Positions 14,954 to 24,154 of a stretch of 40,354 nt of DNA are shown here, piece by piece. A program made the translations under genes and the position numbers. The notes beneath the pieces were generated by a model, which saw nothing but the letters and a program-made list of their open reading frames with translations, did no database searches and had not been told where the DNA came from. The stretch is from positions 1-40,354 of the forward strand of contig LGGV01000004.1 in the NCBI GenBank assembly GCA_001509095.1, given 5' to 3'. Positions within the stretch are counted from its first letter, which is position 1, and each line of letters begins with the position of its first letter. Source of the stretch: Synergistales bacterium 58_81 (GTDB taxonomy: Bacteria > Synergistota > Synergistia > Synergistales > Thermovirgaceae).

Positions 14954-16633
14954 CTACATCTGCTCCGGTGCGCTGATCCCCAGCAGTGAAAGAGCGTTGG
15001 CCAAAACCGTCCGTGATGCTTCAGCCAGAAGCAGCCTCGCTCCCTCCAGCTCTGCCCCCACCCCCAGTACCCGGTGGGCATTGTAGAAGGTATGGAAGTC
15101 ACCTGCCAGATCGTAGGCATAGAAGACTATCCTGTGGGGCGCAAGGTCGTTCGCGGCTTTCTCCACTTCCTCGGGAAAGGCAGAGAGCCTCTTTACAAGG
15201 GCTATCTCCTCCGGTTCGACCAGGACGGAAAGGTCTGCTCCGGAGGGATCGGGGACTGTGATCCCCCTGGCCGCCGCCTCCCTGAAGATGCTGTGTATCC
15301 TCGCGTGGGCGTACTGGACGTAGTAGACAGGATTGTCCGCGGAAGCGCTCTTGGCCAGATCCAGGTCGAAGTCAAGGTGACTGTCGGAGCGTCTCATGGC
15401 AAAGAAATACCTGGTGGCGTTCACTCCCACTTCGTCGATGACCTCCCTGAGGGTTACGAACTCACCCGACCTGGTCGACATGGGAACCTGCTCTCCACCC
15501 CTGAGGAGGTTCACGAACTGGATAAGGAGGACCTGGAGATCCTCCTCCTTTCTCCCCAAAGCCTGCACTGCGGCCTTCATCCTAGGGATGTAGCCGTGGT
15601 GGTCGGCACCCCACACGTCAATTACCATGTCGAAACCCCGGTCGAACTTGTCCTTGTGATAGGCTATGTCGGAGGCAAAGTAGGTGGGGGCACCGTTGCT
15701 CCTGATGAGGACCCTGTCCTTGTCGTCAGAGAAGGCAGTGGCCTTGAACCAGGTAGCTCCGTCCGCATCAAAGGCGAAACCGTTCTTCCTGAGGGTCTCC
15801 AGCATCCTCGGGACCCTTACGCCGTCGTAGAGGGACTTCTCCGAGAACCAGACGTTGAATGTTACCCCGAAATCTTCGAGGTCCTTTTTGATACCCTCCA
15901 GGATGACCCTTCCTGCGTACTCCGTAAAAAAGGGCAGGGACTCCTCAAGGGGTATCGCAAGGAAGCGCTCCCCCTCGGAATCCAGGATCTCCCGTGCAAG
16001 ATCGTAGATGTACCCGCCCTTGTAGCCATCCTCGGGGAAGGGGGCCTCTTCGGGACAACCGCATATCTCGAAGTACCTTGACTGGGTCGATCTCCCCAGG
16101 AGCTCCATCTGGAGTCCGGCGTCATTGATGTAGTACTCTCTCTCAACTTCCCACCCTGCAAAGGAGAGGATCCTCGCGCATATGTCGCCTACGGCCGCCC
16201 CTCTGCCGTGACCGACATGGAGAGGCCCAGTAGGATTGGCGCTGACGAATTCGACCTGGACCCTGCGCCCCCCTCCGCTGTTTACCCTGCCGAAGTCAGG
16301 ACCGCATTCGAGAATGTGCTCTACTGTCCCGGTGATCCAGGACCTGGAAAGAAAGAAGTTGATAAAGCCCGGTCCCGCCACTTCGACCCTTTCCACGAGG
16401 GGGTTCTCCGGAAGAAGGGATACTATCCTGCGGGCCACATCCAAGGGTTTCTCCCCGAAGGTCCTCGCCCACTGCATCGCGGCGTTGGTGGCCCAGTCTC
16501 CCTGGCCCTCCCTCCTTCCCCTCTCTAACTCTACGAGGGGTCTTGCCTCAAGGGGGACCCCCTTTTCGCAGGCGATCTTCCTTATGGATTCCTCCAGCAT
16601 TTCCGTAATGACAGCAACAATATCCTTTTTCAT
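14954..16633 (-). CDS. argS: Arginyl-tRNA synthetase
   Basis: A 559-residue class I aminoacyl-tRNA synthetase charging tRNA-Arg. The N-terminal additional domain (about 1-115) is followed by the HIGH-type motif PTGPLHVGHGRGAAVGD near 134-150. The DVWGADHHGYIPRMKAA block and the KMSKS-equivalent VPMSTRSGEFVTL come next, and the C-terminal anticodon-binding helices end LLGISAPEQM. Length is normal for bacterial ArgRS. It begins 19 bp after the DUF3857-like gene. Confidence 0.97.
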   Translation of the reverse strand: MKKDIVAVITEMLEESIRKIACEKGVPLEARPLVELERGRREGQGDWATNAAMQWARTFGEKPLDVARRIVSLLPENPLVERVEVAGPGFINFFLSRSWITGTVEHILECGPDFGRVNSGGGRRVQVEFVSANPTGPLHVGHGRGAAVGDICARILSFAGWEVEREYYINDAGLQMELLGRSTQSRYFEICGCPEEAPFPEDGYKGGYIYDLAREILDSEGERFLAIPLEESLPFFTEYAGRVILEGIKKDLEDFGVTFNVWFSEKSLYDGVRVPRMLETLRKNGFAFDADGATWFKATAFSDDKDRVLIRSNGAPTYFASDIAYHKDKFDRGFDMVIDVWGADHHGYIPRMKAAVQALGRKEEDLQVLLIQFVNLLRGGEQVPMSTRSGEFVTLREVIDEVGVNATRYFFAMRRSDSHLDFDLDLAKSASADNPVYYVQYAHARIHSIFREAAARGITVPDPSGADLSVLVEPEEIALVKRLSAFPEEVEKAANDLAPHRIVFYAYDLAGDFHTFYNAHRVLGVGAELEGARLLLAEASRTVLANALSLLGISAPEQM

Positions 16634-16652
16634 GGCCTCTCCCCGCTTTCGG

Positions 16653-18482
16653 TCACCTTTTCTTCATGGGTACAGTGGTCCCGGTCCAACCCAGACCCTG
16701 TCTAACGGCATTCACCAGGGCTTGCCTCCCCTGTTCATCCAGTCTCGCTGTTGAGACGACGGTCTTCTGTTCCGCCATCAGTGTCCGTCCTCTCCTGACC
16801 CTGATGGACTCCTCCAGTTTGACCGTTCCTGCGTCATAGGGTCGGGTCTCCGGAAGGACCATCACATCGAATCCTTCAGGGATACCTATACTGACTGACT
16901 GCTCGTAGACGAAGGGGAACCGGATACCACCCCCTGCTCCCCTCTCTGCAATGGAACTCTGCCAGGGCATCACCACTGAGGGCATCCTGATAAGAAGTCC
17001 CTCTCCACCGGGTATGGCGATCCGGGCGTTAACGGGGACCTTGATCCTGAAACCTGTCCCTGCCGGTTCCATAAGGGCCCCTTCAAAGGAGAATCCAGGG
17101 ATGGAGGGCCATGTAAAAGAGCCCAGGATAGCTGTGACCTGGTCCTTGTCGATGGGCCCTTTTACCTGTAACGTATCGACCCATGCGCCCCTGACGGTGA
17201 TCACCATTTCTCCTGTGGCCATTCCGTCTGAAGAGACATCAACGGCCCAGTCGAATGAAAGCCTGTGATCTCCCGGGCCGCCGGCGGGCAGTACCCTTCG
17301 CGAGGGGGAGCTTCCCTCCAGGGAGTAGACGGTCCTTCCCCATAATCTGGGAGGCGTCGAGCCCGGTCTGACGGCTTGTCCTATCTCGAACATGAAGGGT
17401 TTTCCCGTAGGCGGCGTCAGCGAAAGGACCGGTCTTTCCCAGGCCCTTACCGTGGCAGGCGACTGATCCCCGAGGGGAACACGGGCATCCCAGAGGATCT
17501 CCACGCCCCATCCGACCTTTCTCAGCCATTCCCCCAGAAGGAACGATGCTTCCCATTCTGTCCATGGGCCTTCGATTGGGATGCTTCCCAGGGTTCTGAC
17601 GAGATCCGATGGAAGTGTCCTGTTCAGGCGGTCAGGATCGTTCATAAATTCCATGATCCGGATCCCCCCCCTTGTCCTGTCCTGGTCTCCCATCATGGAG
17701 GCAACAGGGGGAGGGGGATCCACTTTCAGGGAAGCGGCGATAGAATCTGCTTCAGATAGAGAGTATCTTAGACCCTTCCTCAGACTGAAAAGTATCCAGC
17801 GTCCCCTGTCGGGGGAGAGAGAAGAGTCCTCAAAGGCCGGAGTATTGATCACGCTCCATGTGTATATGTCCTCGGCCCCTCCCTTGTTTACCTGCGGGTC
17901 GGGAAGCTTCTCGCTGAGCCAGACCGGCTCAGCACCGGACGGGACCGTCAGGGAGATCCTCTGCTCCCATTGGGGAAGATCCAGATCGATTGGGACAGCG
18001 TCCTCGAGGTTCATTCTCGTAGGGAAGACCTGGCGGTAGGACAGTGCAAGGATATTGCCCTCAAAGTTGTTGGGGAGCCTCACCTCTATCATTTCTACGC
18101 CGTCCCTCTCTGTCTCCCTCGGGATCAGCGGGTACTGGATCCGGCGACTGGTGGGGTCGTAGAGAGCGGCCTCGGTGACTGAAGCCTCCCCTCCCCTGGG
18201 GACGACGATCTCCCAGTTCCTCCATCGGTCCGGGAGACCTCCTCCTTCATGGAGGAAGATGATGGTGTGCCTCTCGGTACTCCCATCGGCGAGAAGACGG
18301 TAGCTGATGTCTCTCAGTACCACGAAACCTTTACCGGATCCAAAGACCTCCAGGGACGGAGCTTCATTCAGGGACCTGGAGAGAAGGGCCGGAATATCCT
18401 GACCGTGGACATTGCCGCAAAGGACTAGCGTTATGGTCAGTACCAGTGCAGGGAACAAGGATCTCGGTCTCAAAAGGATCAC
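16653..18482 (-). CDS. Secreted DUF3857 / degenerate transglutaminase-like protein
   Basis: A 609-residue predicted exported protein. Residues 4-28 form a Sec signal peptide (RSLFPALVLTITLVLCGNVHGQ). The N-terminal half resembles DUF3857: an ISYRLLADGSTERH strand, a WRNWEIVVPRGG block, and IEVRLPNNFEGNILALSYR. In this family a papain-like transglutaminase core usually follows. Here the matching stretch (about 310-400, with SFLLGEWLRKVGWGVEILW and LWGRTVYSLEG) has no cysteine and no obvious catalytic Cys-His-Asp. A beta-rich C-terminal region ends the protein. Start is GTG at 18482; an in-frame TTG at 18473 with GGAG 8 bp upstream is at least as good. Family assignment is by pattern and moderately sure. 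Function is unknown. Confidence 0.65.
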   Translation of the reverse strand: MILLRPRSLFPALVLTITLVLCGNVHGQDIPALLSRSLNEAPSLEVFGSGKGFVVLRDISYRLLADGSTERHTIIFLHEGGGLPDRWRNWEIVVPRGGEASVTEAALYDPTSRRIQYPLIPRETERDGVEMIEVRLPNNFEGNILALSYRQVFPTRMNLEDAVPIDLDLPQWEQRISLTVPSGAEPVWLSEKLPDPQVNKGGAEDIYTWSVINTPAFEDSSLSPDRGRWILFSLRKGLRYSLSEADSIAASLKVDPPPPVASMMGDQDRTRGGIRIMEFMNDPDRLNRTLPSDLVRTLGSIPIEGPWTEWEASFLLGEWLRKVGWGVEILWDARVPLGDQSPATVRAWERPVLSLTPPTGKPFMFEIGQAVRPGSTPPRLWGRTVYSLEGSSPSRRVLPAGGPGDHRLSFDWAVDVSSDGMATGEMVITVRGAWVDTLQVKGPIDKDQVTAILGSFTWPSIPGFSFEGALMEPAGTGFRIKVPVNARIAIPGGEGLLIRMPSVVMPWQSSIAERGAGGGIRFPFVYEQSVSIGIPEGFDVMVLPETRPYDAGTVKLEESIRVRRGRTLMAEQKTVVSTARLDEQGRQALVNAVRQGLGWTGTTVPMKKR

Positions 18483-18520
18483 TCCATTGCGTCCGGGGGG
18501 CAGGACGGTCGATTCGATTC

Positions 18521-21184
18521 TCAGACGTTCTTTCCGCAGCAGTGCTTGTATTTTCTCCCGCTGCCGCAGGGGCAGGGCTTGTTCCTCCCTATCTTGCCGC
18601 CGCTCCTGACAGGCTGGGGCCTGGCTGAACCTGTGCCCTGAACGGCGGGAACAGGCAGGGCAATATCTCTGGTCTCTTTCAGGGCGTCCTGGTGTCTGGC
18701 AGGGGCCGACCCTTCGGACATCACGGTAACTCTGAAAAAGTATTGTGCGAAGGAGAGGCGTACCCTCTCCATCATCTCCTGGAAAAGATTATAGGATTCG
18801 AACTGATATTCAAGAAGGGGATCTTTCTGCCCTATTGCCCTCAGCCCTATCCCCCTCCTCAGTTCGTCCATGGCCAGAAGGTGCTCCTTCCAGGCCGAAT
18901 CAAGAACGTTGAGGAGCAGGAACCTTATCATCTCGGTGGCATTGATGGCACCCATTTCTTCCAGCTTCTGGTCTATTCTCCGGGAGACCTCCTCCATAAT
19001 GGCCGCCCGGGAGACCTCCAGGTCCTCAGGGGTCTGGACCCCTTCAAGGTGTCTTTCTAGTCCCGGCCAGAAGACACCCTTAAGGGATACAGCTACAGCC
19101 TGGGGCTGAGGTTCCTCCCCTTCGGGGAAAAAGCGCTCGATAATGCTTTCAAGGGCATCTTCAACCAGTTGACGGCCATGCCCTGAAAGATCCGGTTCGG
19201 AAAGGATCTTCCTGCGCTCCTGGTAAATGGCCTCCCTCTGCTGGTTCATCACGTTGTCGTACATAAGAAGCTGGCGCCGGATATCATAGTGGAACTCCTC
19301 CACCCGCTTCTGGGCCGTCTCTATGGCTTTGGTGAGAAGACCATGCTCTATGTATTCACCCTCCTCGAGCCCCAGCTTTTCCATGAACCCGCTTATCTTG
19401 TCAGAGCCGAAGAGGCGGAGGAGGTCATCCTCAAGAGAAAGATAGAAGGTGCTGCACCCGGGGTCCCCCTGACGGCCGCTCCTCCCCCGGAGCTGATTGT
19501 CTATCCTTCTAGACTCGTGTCGTTCGGTACCGATGATCTTGAGACCTCCAAGCCTTACCACCTCGGCGTGCTCCCTTGAACATTCCTCCCTCTTTTCGGC
19601 AAGGATCTTCTCGAAGGTATCCCTGTCGGAACCAGGGTCCACTCCTCTCTTCTGGGCCTCCTCGCGAGCGAGGAAGAGGGGGTTGCCGCCGAGGACTATG
19701 TCCGTTCCGCGGCCTGCCATGTTGGTCGCGACGGTGACCGCCCCAAGCCTTCCGGCCTGGGCAACGATTTGAGCTTCCATTTCGTGATACTTGGCGTTCA
19801 GGATCCTGTGTTCGATCCTTCTTGCCTTCAGAATCTTTCCAAGGGTCTCGGAACTCTCAATGGAGGTGGTCCCTATCAGGACCGGCTGCCCCGTCCGGTG
19901 AGTCTCTTCCACGTCATCGGCCACGGCAGCGAACTTCTCCTGCCTGGTCCGGAATATCACATCGGGATTGTCCTTCCTGATCATGGGCATATGGGTGGGT
20001 ATTACGACAACCTCCAGCCCGTATATATCCTTGAACTCCTCCTCCTCGGTGGCAGCGGTACCCGTCATCCCTGCCACTTTCCTGTACATCCTGACGTAAT
20101 TCTGAAGGGTTATGGTGGCCAGGGTCTGGTTCTCCCTCCCGACGCTGACCCTCTCCTTGGCCTCTATCGCCTGATGAAGTCCGTCGGAGTACCTTCTTCC
20201 GAACATCAGCCTTCCGGTGAACTCGTCGACTATTACGATCTCGCCGTCCTTGTTGACGTAGTGGACATCCCTCTGGAACAGGTGGTGGGCCTTGAGTGCC
20301 TGAACTATTCTGTGCCCCAGTTCGGATCTCTGGTAGTCGGTGAACAGGTCCGGCAGACCGAGGATCTTCTCGCACCTGGCGATCCCCGCCTCTGTGAGGG
20401 CTACGTTCCTCTCCTTCTCTTCGAGTTCGAAATCCTCTCCCTTGCGAAGCTTCCTGGCAACTTCGTCAGCCTTTCTGTAGACCTCCACGTTGTCCTCGGA
20501 GGGGCCTGAAATGATCAGGGGGGTCCTTGCCTCATCGATAAGGATAGAGTCCACCTCGTCGAGGATTATGAAAGAGTGCTCACGCTGGACAAGCTGGGAG
20601 GCGCTTACGGCCATGTTGTCCCTGAGGTAGTCGAAACCGAACTCGCTGTTGGTACCGTATGTGACATCCGCCTTGTAGGCCGCCACTCTCTCGGCCTGGT
20701 CCATGAAAGCGTAGACCACTCCCACGGAGAGTCCCAGGAATTTATATATGGGCCCCATCCACTCTGCGTCCCTTTGGGCCAGGTAGTCGTTGACGGTCAC
20801 CAGGTGCACCCCTTCGCCCTTCAGCGCGTTAAGGACCACTGCAAGGGTCGCCACCAGGGTCTTGCCCTCGCCGGTCTTCATCTCGGCGATCTTGCCCTCG
20901 TGGAGCGCCATTCCCCCCATGAGCTGGACATCGAAGTGCCGGAGTCCCAGGGTCCTCCCTGACACTTCACGGACAGCGGCAAACACTTCGGGTAGCAGTT
21001 CGTCCAGAGACTCGCCGCCAATGGCTCGCTCCCTGAAAAGGGGTCCCAGATTGGCAAGTTCGTCATCCGAGAGGGACTGCATTGACGGTTCAAGGGCGTT
21101 GATCCTCGAAACCACAGAAGCGTAGCGTTTCAGGGTCCTTTCGTTCCGGTCGAGCCCCAGGGACTTTTTCAGTGCTTCTAGCAT
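18521..21184 (-). CDS. secA: Protein translocase subunit SecA
   Basis: An 887-residue ATPase that drives preproteins through SecYEG. Walker A EMKTGEGKT is at 101-109, preceded by the QLMGGMALHEG block. The DEAD-type box ILDEVDSILIDEARTPLIISG comes near 210. The second nucleotide-binding fold carries TNMAGRGTDIVLGG and GRSGRQGDPG. The wing/scaffold with MDELRRGIGLRAIGQKDPLLEYQ follows. The extreme C-terminus is the zinc-binding SEC-C tail with CPCGSGRKYKHCCG, which contacts SecB or ribosomes. It is the first gene after a strong promoter at 21237-21265, with AGGTG before the ATG. Confidence 0.98.
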   Translation of the reverse strand: MLEALKKSLGLDRNERTLKRYASVVSRINALEPSMQSLSDDELANLGPLFRERAIGGESLDELLPEVFAAVREVSGRTLGLRHFDVQLMGGMALHEGKIAEMKTGEGKTLVATLAVVLNALKGEGVHLVTVNDYLAQRDAEWMGPIYKFLGLSVGVVYAFMDQAERVAAYKADVTYGTNSEFGFDYLRDNMAVSASQLVQREHSFIILDEVDSILIDEARTPLIISGPSEDNVEVYRKADEVARKLRKGEDFELEEKERNVALTEAGIARCEKILGLPDLFTDYQRSELGHRIVQALKAHHLFQRDVHYVNKDGEIVIVDEFTGRLMFGRRYSDGLHQAIEAKERVSVGRENQTLATITLQNYVRMYRKVAGMTGTAATEEEEFKDIYGLEVVVIPTHMPMIRKDNPDVIFRTRQEKFAAVADDVEETHRTGQPVLIGTTSIESSETLGKILKARRIEHRILNAKYHEMEAQIVAQAGRLGAVTVATNMAGRGTDIVLGGNPLFLAREEAQKRGVDPGSDRDTFEKILAEKREECSREHAEVVRLGGLKIIGTERHESRRIDNQLRGRSGRQGDPGCSTFYLSLEDDLLRLFGSDKISGFMEKLGLEEGEYIEHGLLTKAIETAQKRVEEFHYDIRRQLLMYDNVMNQQREAIYQERRKILSEPDLSGHGRQLVEDALESIIERFFPEGEEPQPQAVAVSLKGVFWPGLERHLEGVQTPEDLEVSRAAIMEEVSRRIDQKLEEMGAINATEMIRFLLLNVLDSAWKEHLLAMDELRRGIGLRAIGQKDPLLEYQFESYNLFQEMMERVRLSFAQYFFRVTVMSEGSAPARHQDALKETRDIALPVPAVQGTGSARPQPVRSGGKIGRNKPCPCGSGRKYKHCCGKNV

Positions 21185-21236
21185 TCAGTTCACCTCAATC
21201 GGCATTAGGGACGGGGAGTTTTCCTTCCAGAGTGAC

Positions 21237-21265
21237 ATTATATTCCCCGCAGGAAGGAGCGTCAA
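21237..21265 (-). promoter_or_regulatory. Promoter of secA
   Basis: On the minus strand, TTGACG (21260-21265) is 17 bp from a perfect TATAAT (21237-21242). The first two T of the -35 are the last T of the tryptophanase terminator tract. The leader to the secA ATG is about 45 nt. Confidence 0.8.
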
Positions 21266-21293
21266 AAAAGGGGGGCGGCCAGGCCGTCCCCCC
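21264..21293 (-). terminator. Rho-independent terminator of tnaA
   Basis: A GC-rich hairpin (21270-21293: GGGGGG/CCCCCC plus CGGC/GCCG with a one-base bulge) begins about 8 bp after the tryptophanase stop. On the minus strand it is followed by six T (21264-21269). Confidence 0.88.
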
Positions 21294-21301
21294 GAGGGGT
21301 T

Positions 21302-22699
21302 TCACTTCAGATCGAAAGGCTCAAGGTGGGCCAGGAAGTGGTGAAGTCCCTTGACAGGCGGTGCGTAGGTGACCTTCAGGCCGTAGCGTATGCTGTCTTT
21401 GCGCTTGAAGACATTCACAACGGACTCGCCTACGTACTCGATATGGCTGTTGGTATAGGTCCTCCTGTTGATGGCCAGGCGGAAGAGCTCAAGCCTGGGA
21501 AGCATCATCTCTCCGCTCTTCTCGTCCTCTGTGGCAAAGGCCAGGGCTCCGAGCCCGATCCCTCTTATGGCCGCCTCACGGTATATCTCGATGCCCAGCA
21601 CATCGGCCGGGTAGTGCTTCTGTGGGATGTGGGGGAGGAATGCCGCGGCATCGATAAAGATGGCGTGCCCCCCTGCCGGTTTAACGTAGGGGACCCCGCC
21701 CTCCTCCAGGATATCGCCGAGGTAGGCCACCTGGGCCACACGGTGTGCCAGGTACTGCTCGTCGGTCATCTCCCGAAGACCTAGGGCCAGGGCCTCCAGG
21801 TCCCTTCCCGCCAGCCCGCCGTAGGTGACGAAACCTTCGTAGAGGATGACCCGGGGGAGGAGTTTCTGGTACATATCCTCGGTCCTGCAGCATATCATCC
21901 CTCCAATGTTGACGAGGGGGTCCTTCTTGCAGGATACGGTTATGGCGTCGACGCAGTCCATCATGGCCCTCAGGATCTGCGCTACGGACATACCGGCGCA
22001 CTCCTTCTCCCTTGCCTTGATAAAGTATGCATTCTCCGCCATTCTTGCAGCATCGAGGAAGAAGGGGATCCCCTCCCTCTTCGCAACGGCCGAAACTGAT
22101 CTCAGGTTACCCAGGCTTACCGGCTGGCCTCCACCGGAGTTGTTGGTGACGGTCACCATTATCAGGGGGATCCTGTCCTTGCCGTAATTTCTGATGGTAT
22201 CCTCAAGCTTTCCGATGTCCACATCACCCTTGAAGGGGTGGTCGGAGGAAGGATCGAAGGCGTCGTCAACGACGCAGTCGACGGGATCGGCACCCATGTT
22301 GAAGATGTGAGCCCGGGTAGTGTCGAAGGGCATGTTAAAGGGTACGATGTCGCCTTTCTTCAGGAGGGTCCCGAAGACGATGTTCTCGGCAGCTCTCCCC
22401 TGGTGGGTCGGAATTACGTATTCGAAGCCCAGCACTTCACGGACGGAATCCTTCAGGGCAAAGAAGCTGTCGGCCCCTGCATAGGCCTCATCACCTCTCA
22501 TCAGGGCCGCCCACTGCTGCTTGCTCATTGCCCCTGTGCCAGAGTCCGTCAGCAGATCGATGTAGATGTCACGGGAGGTAAGGCCGAACATATTGAAATG
22601 GCCCTTCCTGAGGGCATCCTCCCGCTGTGCCTGGTCCGGTACCGTGACAGGTTCCACCATCTTGATCCGGAAAGGTTCAGGCTGTATCTTCCTAACCAT
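21302..22699 (-). CDS. tnaA: Tryptophanase (beta-eliminating PLP lyase)
   Basis: A 465-residue PLP enzyme of the tryptophanase / tyrosine phenol-lyase family, which splits the aromatic amino acid to indole (or phenol), pyruvate and ammonia. DIYIDLLTDSGTGAMS, GDEAYAG, PTHQGRAAEN and GGQPVS are family signatures. The PLP lysine is K259 in SCKKD. Specificity residues favour tryptophanase: Asp126 in PFDTT (Thr in tyrosine phenol-lyase), His454 in HHF near the end (Phe in tyrosine phenol-lyase), and no Arg in the GIGLG stretch where tyrosine phenol-lyase has one. AGGAGG lies 9 bp before the ATG. It is a single-gene unit with its own promoter and terminator, consistent with amino acid fermentation. 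Confidence 0.9.
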   Translation of the reverse strand: MVRKIQPEPFRIKMVEPVTVPDQAQREDALRKGHFNMFGLTSRDIYIDLLTDSGTGAMSKQQWAALMRGDEAYAGADSFFALKDSVREVLGFEYVIPTHQGRAAENIVFGTLLKKGDIVPFNMPFDTTRAHIFNMGADPVDCVVDDAFDPSSDHPFKGDVDIGKLEDTIRNYGKDRIPLIMVTVTNNSGGGQPVSLGNLRSVSAVAKREGIPFFLDAARMAENAYFIKAREKECAGMSVAQILRAMMDCVDAITVSCKKDPLVNIGGMICCRTEDMYQKLLPRVILYEGFVTYGGLAGRDLEALALGLREMTDEQYLAHRVAQVAYLGDILEEGGVPYVKPAGGHAIFIDAAAFLPHIPQKHYPADVLGIEIYREAAIRGIGLGALAFATEDEKSGEMMLPRLELFRLAINRRTYTNSHIEYVGESVVNVFKRKDSIRYGLKVTYAPPVKGLHHFLAHLEPFDLK

Positions 22700-22780
22700 C
22701 CAACAAGACCTCCTACTGCTTTTCTTCGGCTCGGCTGGAGGTGCCTCTCGTGGTGCCAGGCTCGTCTTTCGCTTCGGTTA

Positions 22781-22789
22781 ATTATAGCA
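22781..22789 (-). promoter_or_regulatory. Extended -10 promoter of tnaA
   Basis: On the minus strand, TGC directly precedes a perfect TATAAT (22781-22786), with no convincing -35. The leader is about 75 nt. I see no TnaC-like leader peptide with a tryptophan codon. Confidence 0.6.
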
Positions 22790-22846
22790 CCCTTCATCCG
22801 GCCCTCTTGACCCGGGAGGAGGGGGTCCATTGCCCGGTACAGGGTT

Positions 22847-23389
22847 TCAGGTAAGGAGTTTTTTACCCTCGACCAGGTAGTCCATACCCGACCAGAGGGT
22901 GGCTATCATGGCGACCCACATGGCGGCCAGTCCGCCTGGAAAGTTGAAGATCACCAAGAGGATCGCCACGATCTGGGTAACGGTCTTCACCTTGCCTCCC
23001 CTGGATGCGGCGATGACAACCCCTTCCGTGGCGGCAACCATGCGAAGACCGGTGACGAAGAACTCCCTGGAGATGATGACCACAACGATCCAGGCCGGCA
23101 GTCGCTGAAGCTGCACTAGAGATATAAGGGCTGCGATAACCAGGATCTTGTCGGCGAGAGGGTCGATGAGCTTGCCGAGATTGGTTACCATTCCGTGTTT
23201 TCGGGCAAAGTACCCGTCAAATGTATCGGTGAGAGCAGCAATGGTGAAGACCAGTCCCGCGAGAATGTCTCCGAAGGGAAGTCCAAGAATGTTCCCAAAC
23301 TGCCCCCTCAGGGTAAGGAATACCATGACGAGGGGGGCAAGAAACACCCTTGAGAGGCTCAGGATGTTGGGAAGGTTCCAGATGGTCAA
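22847..23389 (-). CDS. pgsA: CDP-diacylglycerol-glycerol-3-phosphate 3-phosphatidyltransferase
   Basis: A 180-residue membrane enzyme making phosphatidylglycerol phosphate from CDP-diacylglycerol and glycerol-3-phosphate. It carries the complete CDP-alcohol phosphotransferase motif D58-G59-x2-A62-R63-x8-G72-x3-D76-x3-D80. NLPNILSLSRVFLAPL at the N-terminus and SREFFVTGLR near 108 are typical of PgsA. About five transmembrane segments are visible. Start is TTG at 23389 with GGAGGTG about 8 bp upstream. It lies 60 bp after livF on the same strand, separated by an imperfect hairpin, so partial read-through from the transporter operon is likely. Confidence 0.95.
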   Translation of the reverse strand: MTIWNLPNILSLSRVFLAPLVMVFLTLRGQFGNILGLPFGDILAGLVFTIAALTDTFDGYFARKHGMVTNLGKLIDPLADKILVIAALISLVQLQRLPAWIVVVIISREFFVTGLRMVAATEGVVIAASRGGKVKTVTQIVAILLVIFNFPGGLAAMWVAMIATLWSGMDYLVEGKKLLT

Positions 23390-23416
23390 GGCTAATACAC
23401 CTCCAGTACCGCGTAA

Positions 23417-23442
23417 GGAGCCCTGTCTTATTTCAGGGCCCC
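23417..23442 (-). terminator. Imperfect hairpin between livF and pgsA
   Basis: GGAGCCCTG (23417-23425) pairs with CAGGGCCCC (23434-23442) with one mismatch and an 8-nt AT-rich loop. It is followed on the minus strand by only a short T stretch. It could be a weak terminator ending the liv operon or an RNA processing site. Confidence 0.4.
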
Positions 23443-23449
23443 TGTCTCC

Positions 23450-24154
23450 CTAGCCCCCCAGGTAGGCTTCCCGGACCTTTGGATCATCAAGCAGCTCTTT
23501 TCCTGTCCCGGAGAGAACTATCCTGCCCACCTCCAGGACGTATGCCGCGTCGGCTATCTTCAGGGCGGCATAGGCGTTCTGTTCCACCAGGAGAACCGTC
23601 TTGCCCTCGCTGTTGATGGTCTGGATGATATCGAAGACCTCCTTGACGAGGAGGGGCGCCAGACCCAGGGAGGGTTCATCCAGCATCAAAAGACGGGGAG
23701 ACCCCATAAGGGCTCTGCCGACTGCCAGCATCTGCTGCTCCCCTCCGGAGAGGGTGCCCCCCTTCTGCCACGCCCTCTCCTTAAGCCTAGGGAAGAGCTC
23801 GTAGACCCAGTCAAGATCCCTGGCTATCCCGTCGGAGTCGCTCCTGCTGAAGGCGCCCAGCATCAGGTTCTCCAGGACTGTCAGATGGGGTAGGATCTTC
23901 CTCCCCTCGGGGGCCATCATTATCCCTGACTTGACGATCTCCTCCGGGGCAGACCCCGATATCTCCCTCCCATCGAGCTGAATGGAGCCCTTGCTTTTCT
24001 TCACGATACCCGCAATGGCCCGGAGGGTGGAGCTCTTGCCGGCACCGTTGGCCCCTATCAGGGTGACTATCTTTCCCTGGGGTACCTCGAGGGAGATGCC
24101 CTTGATGGCGTGGATGCCGCCGTAATGTACATTGAGGTCGCTGATACTAAGCAT
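23450..24154 (-). CDS. livF: Branched-chain amino acid ABC transporter ATPase LivF
   Basis: A 234-residue ATPase subunit of the HAAT-family importer. Walker A is GANGAGKSS, the ABC signature is LSGGEQQMLAVGRAL, and Walker B is LLMLDEPSLGLAP. The length and the C-terminal end (KVREAYLGG) are typical of LivF. The start overlaps the end of livG by 8 bp. It works as a heterodimer with LivG on the cytoplasmic face of LivH/LivM. Confidence 0.96.
   Translation of the reverse strand: MLSISDLNVHYGGIHAIKGISLEVPQGKIVTLIGANGAGKSSTLRAIAGIVKKSKGSIQLDGREISGSAPEEIVKSGIMMAPEGRKILPHLTVLENLMLGAFSRSDSDGIARDLDWVYELFPRLKERAWQKGGTLSGGEQQMLAVGRALMGSPRLLMLDEPSLGLAPLLVKEVFDIIQTINSEGKTVLLVEQNAYAALKIADAAYVLEVGRIVLSGTGKELLDDPKVREAYLGG

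Noticed and set aside
22700-22780. TnaC-like leader peptide upstream of tryptophanase
   Set aside because: The leader of about 75 nt contains no short frame with a ribosome binding site and a tryptophan codon.
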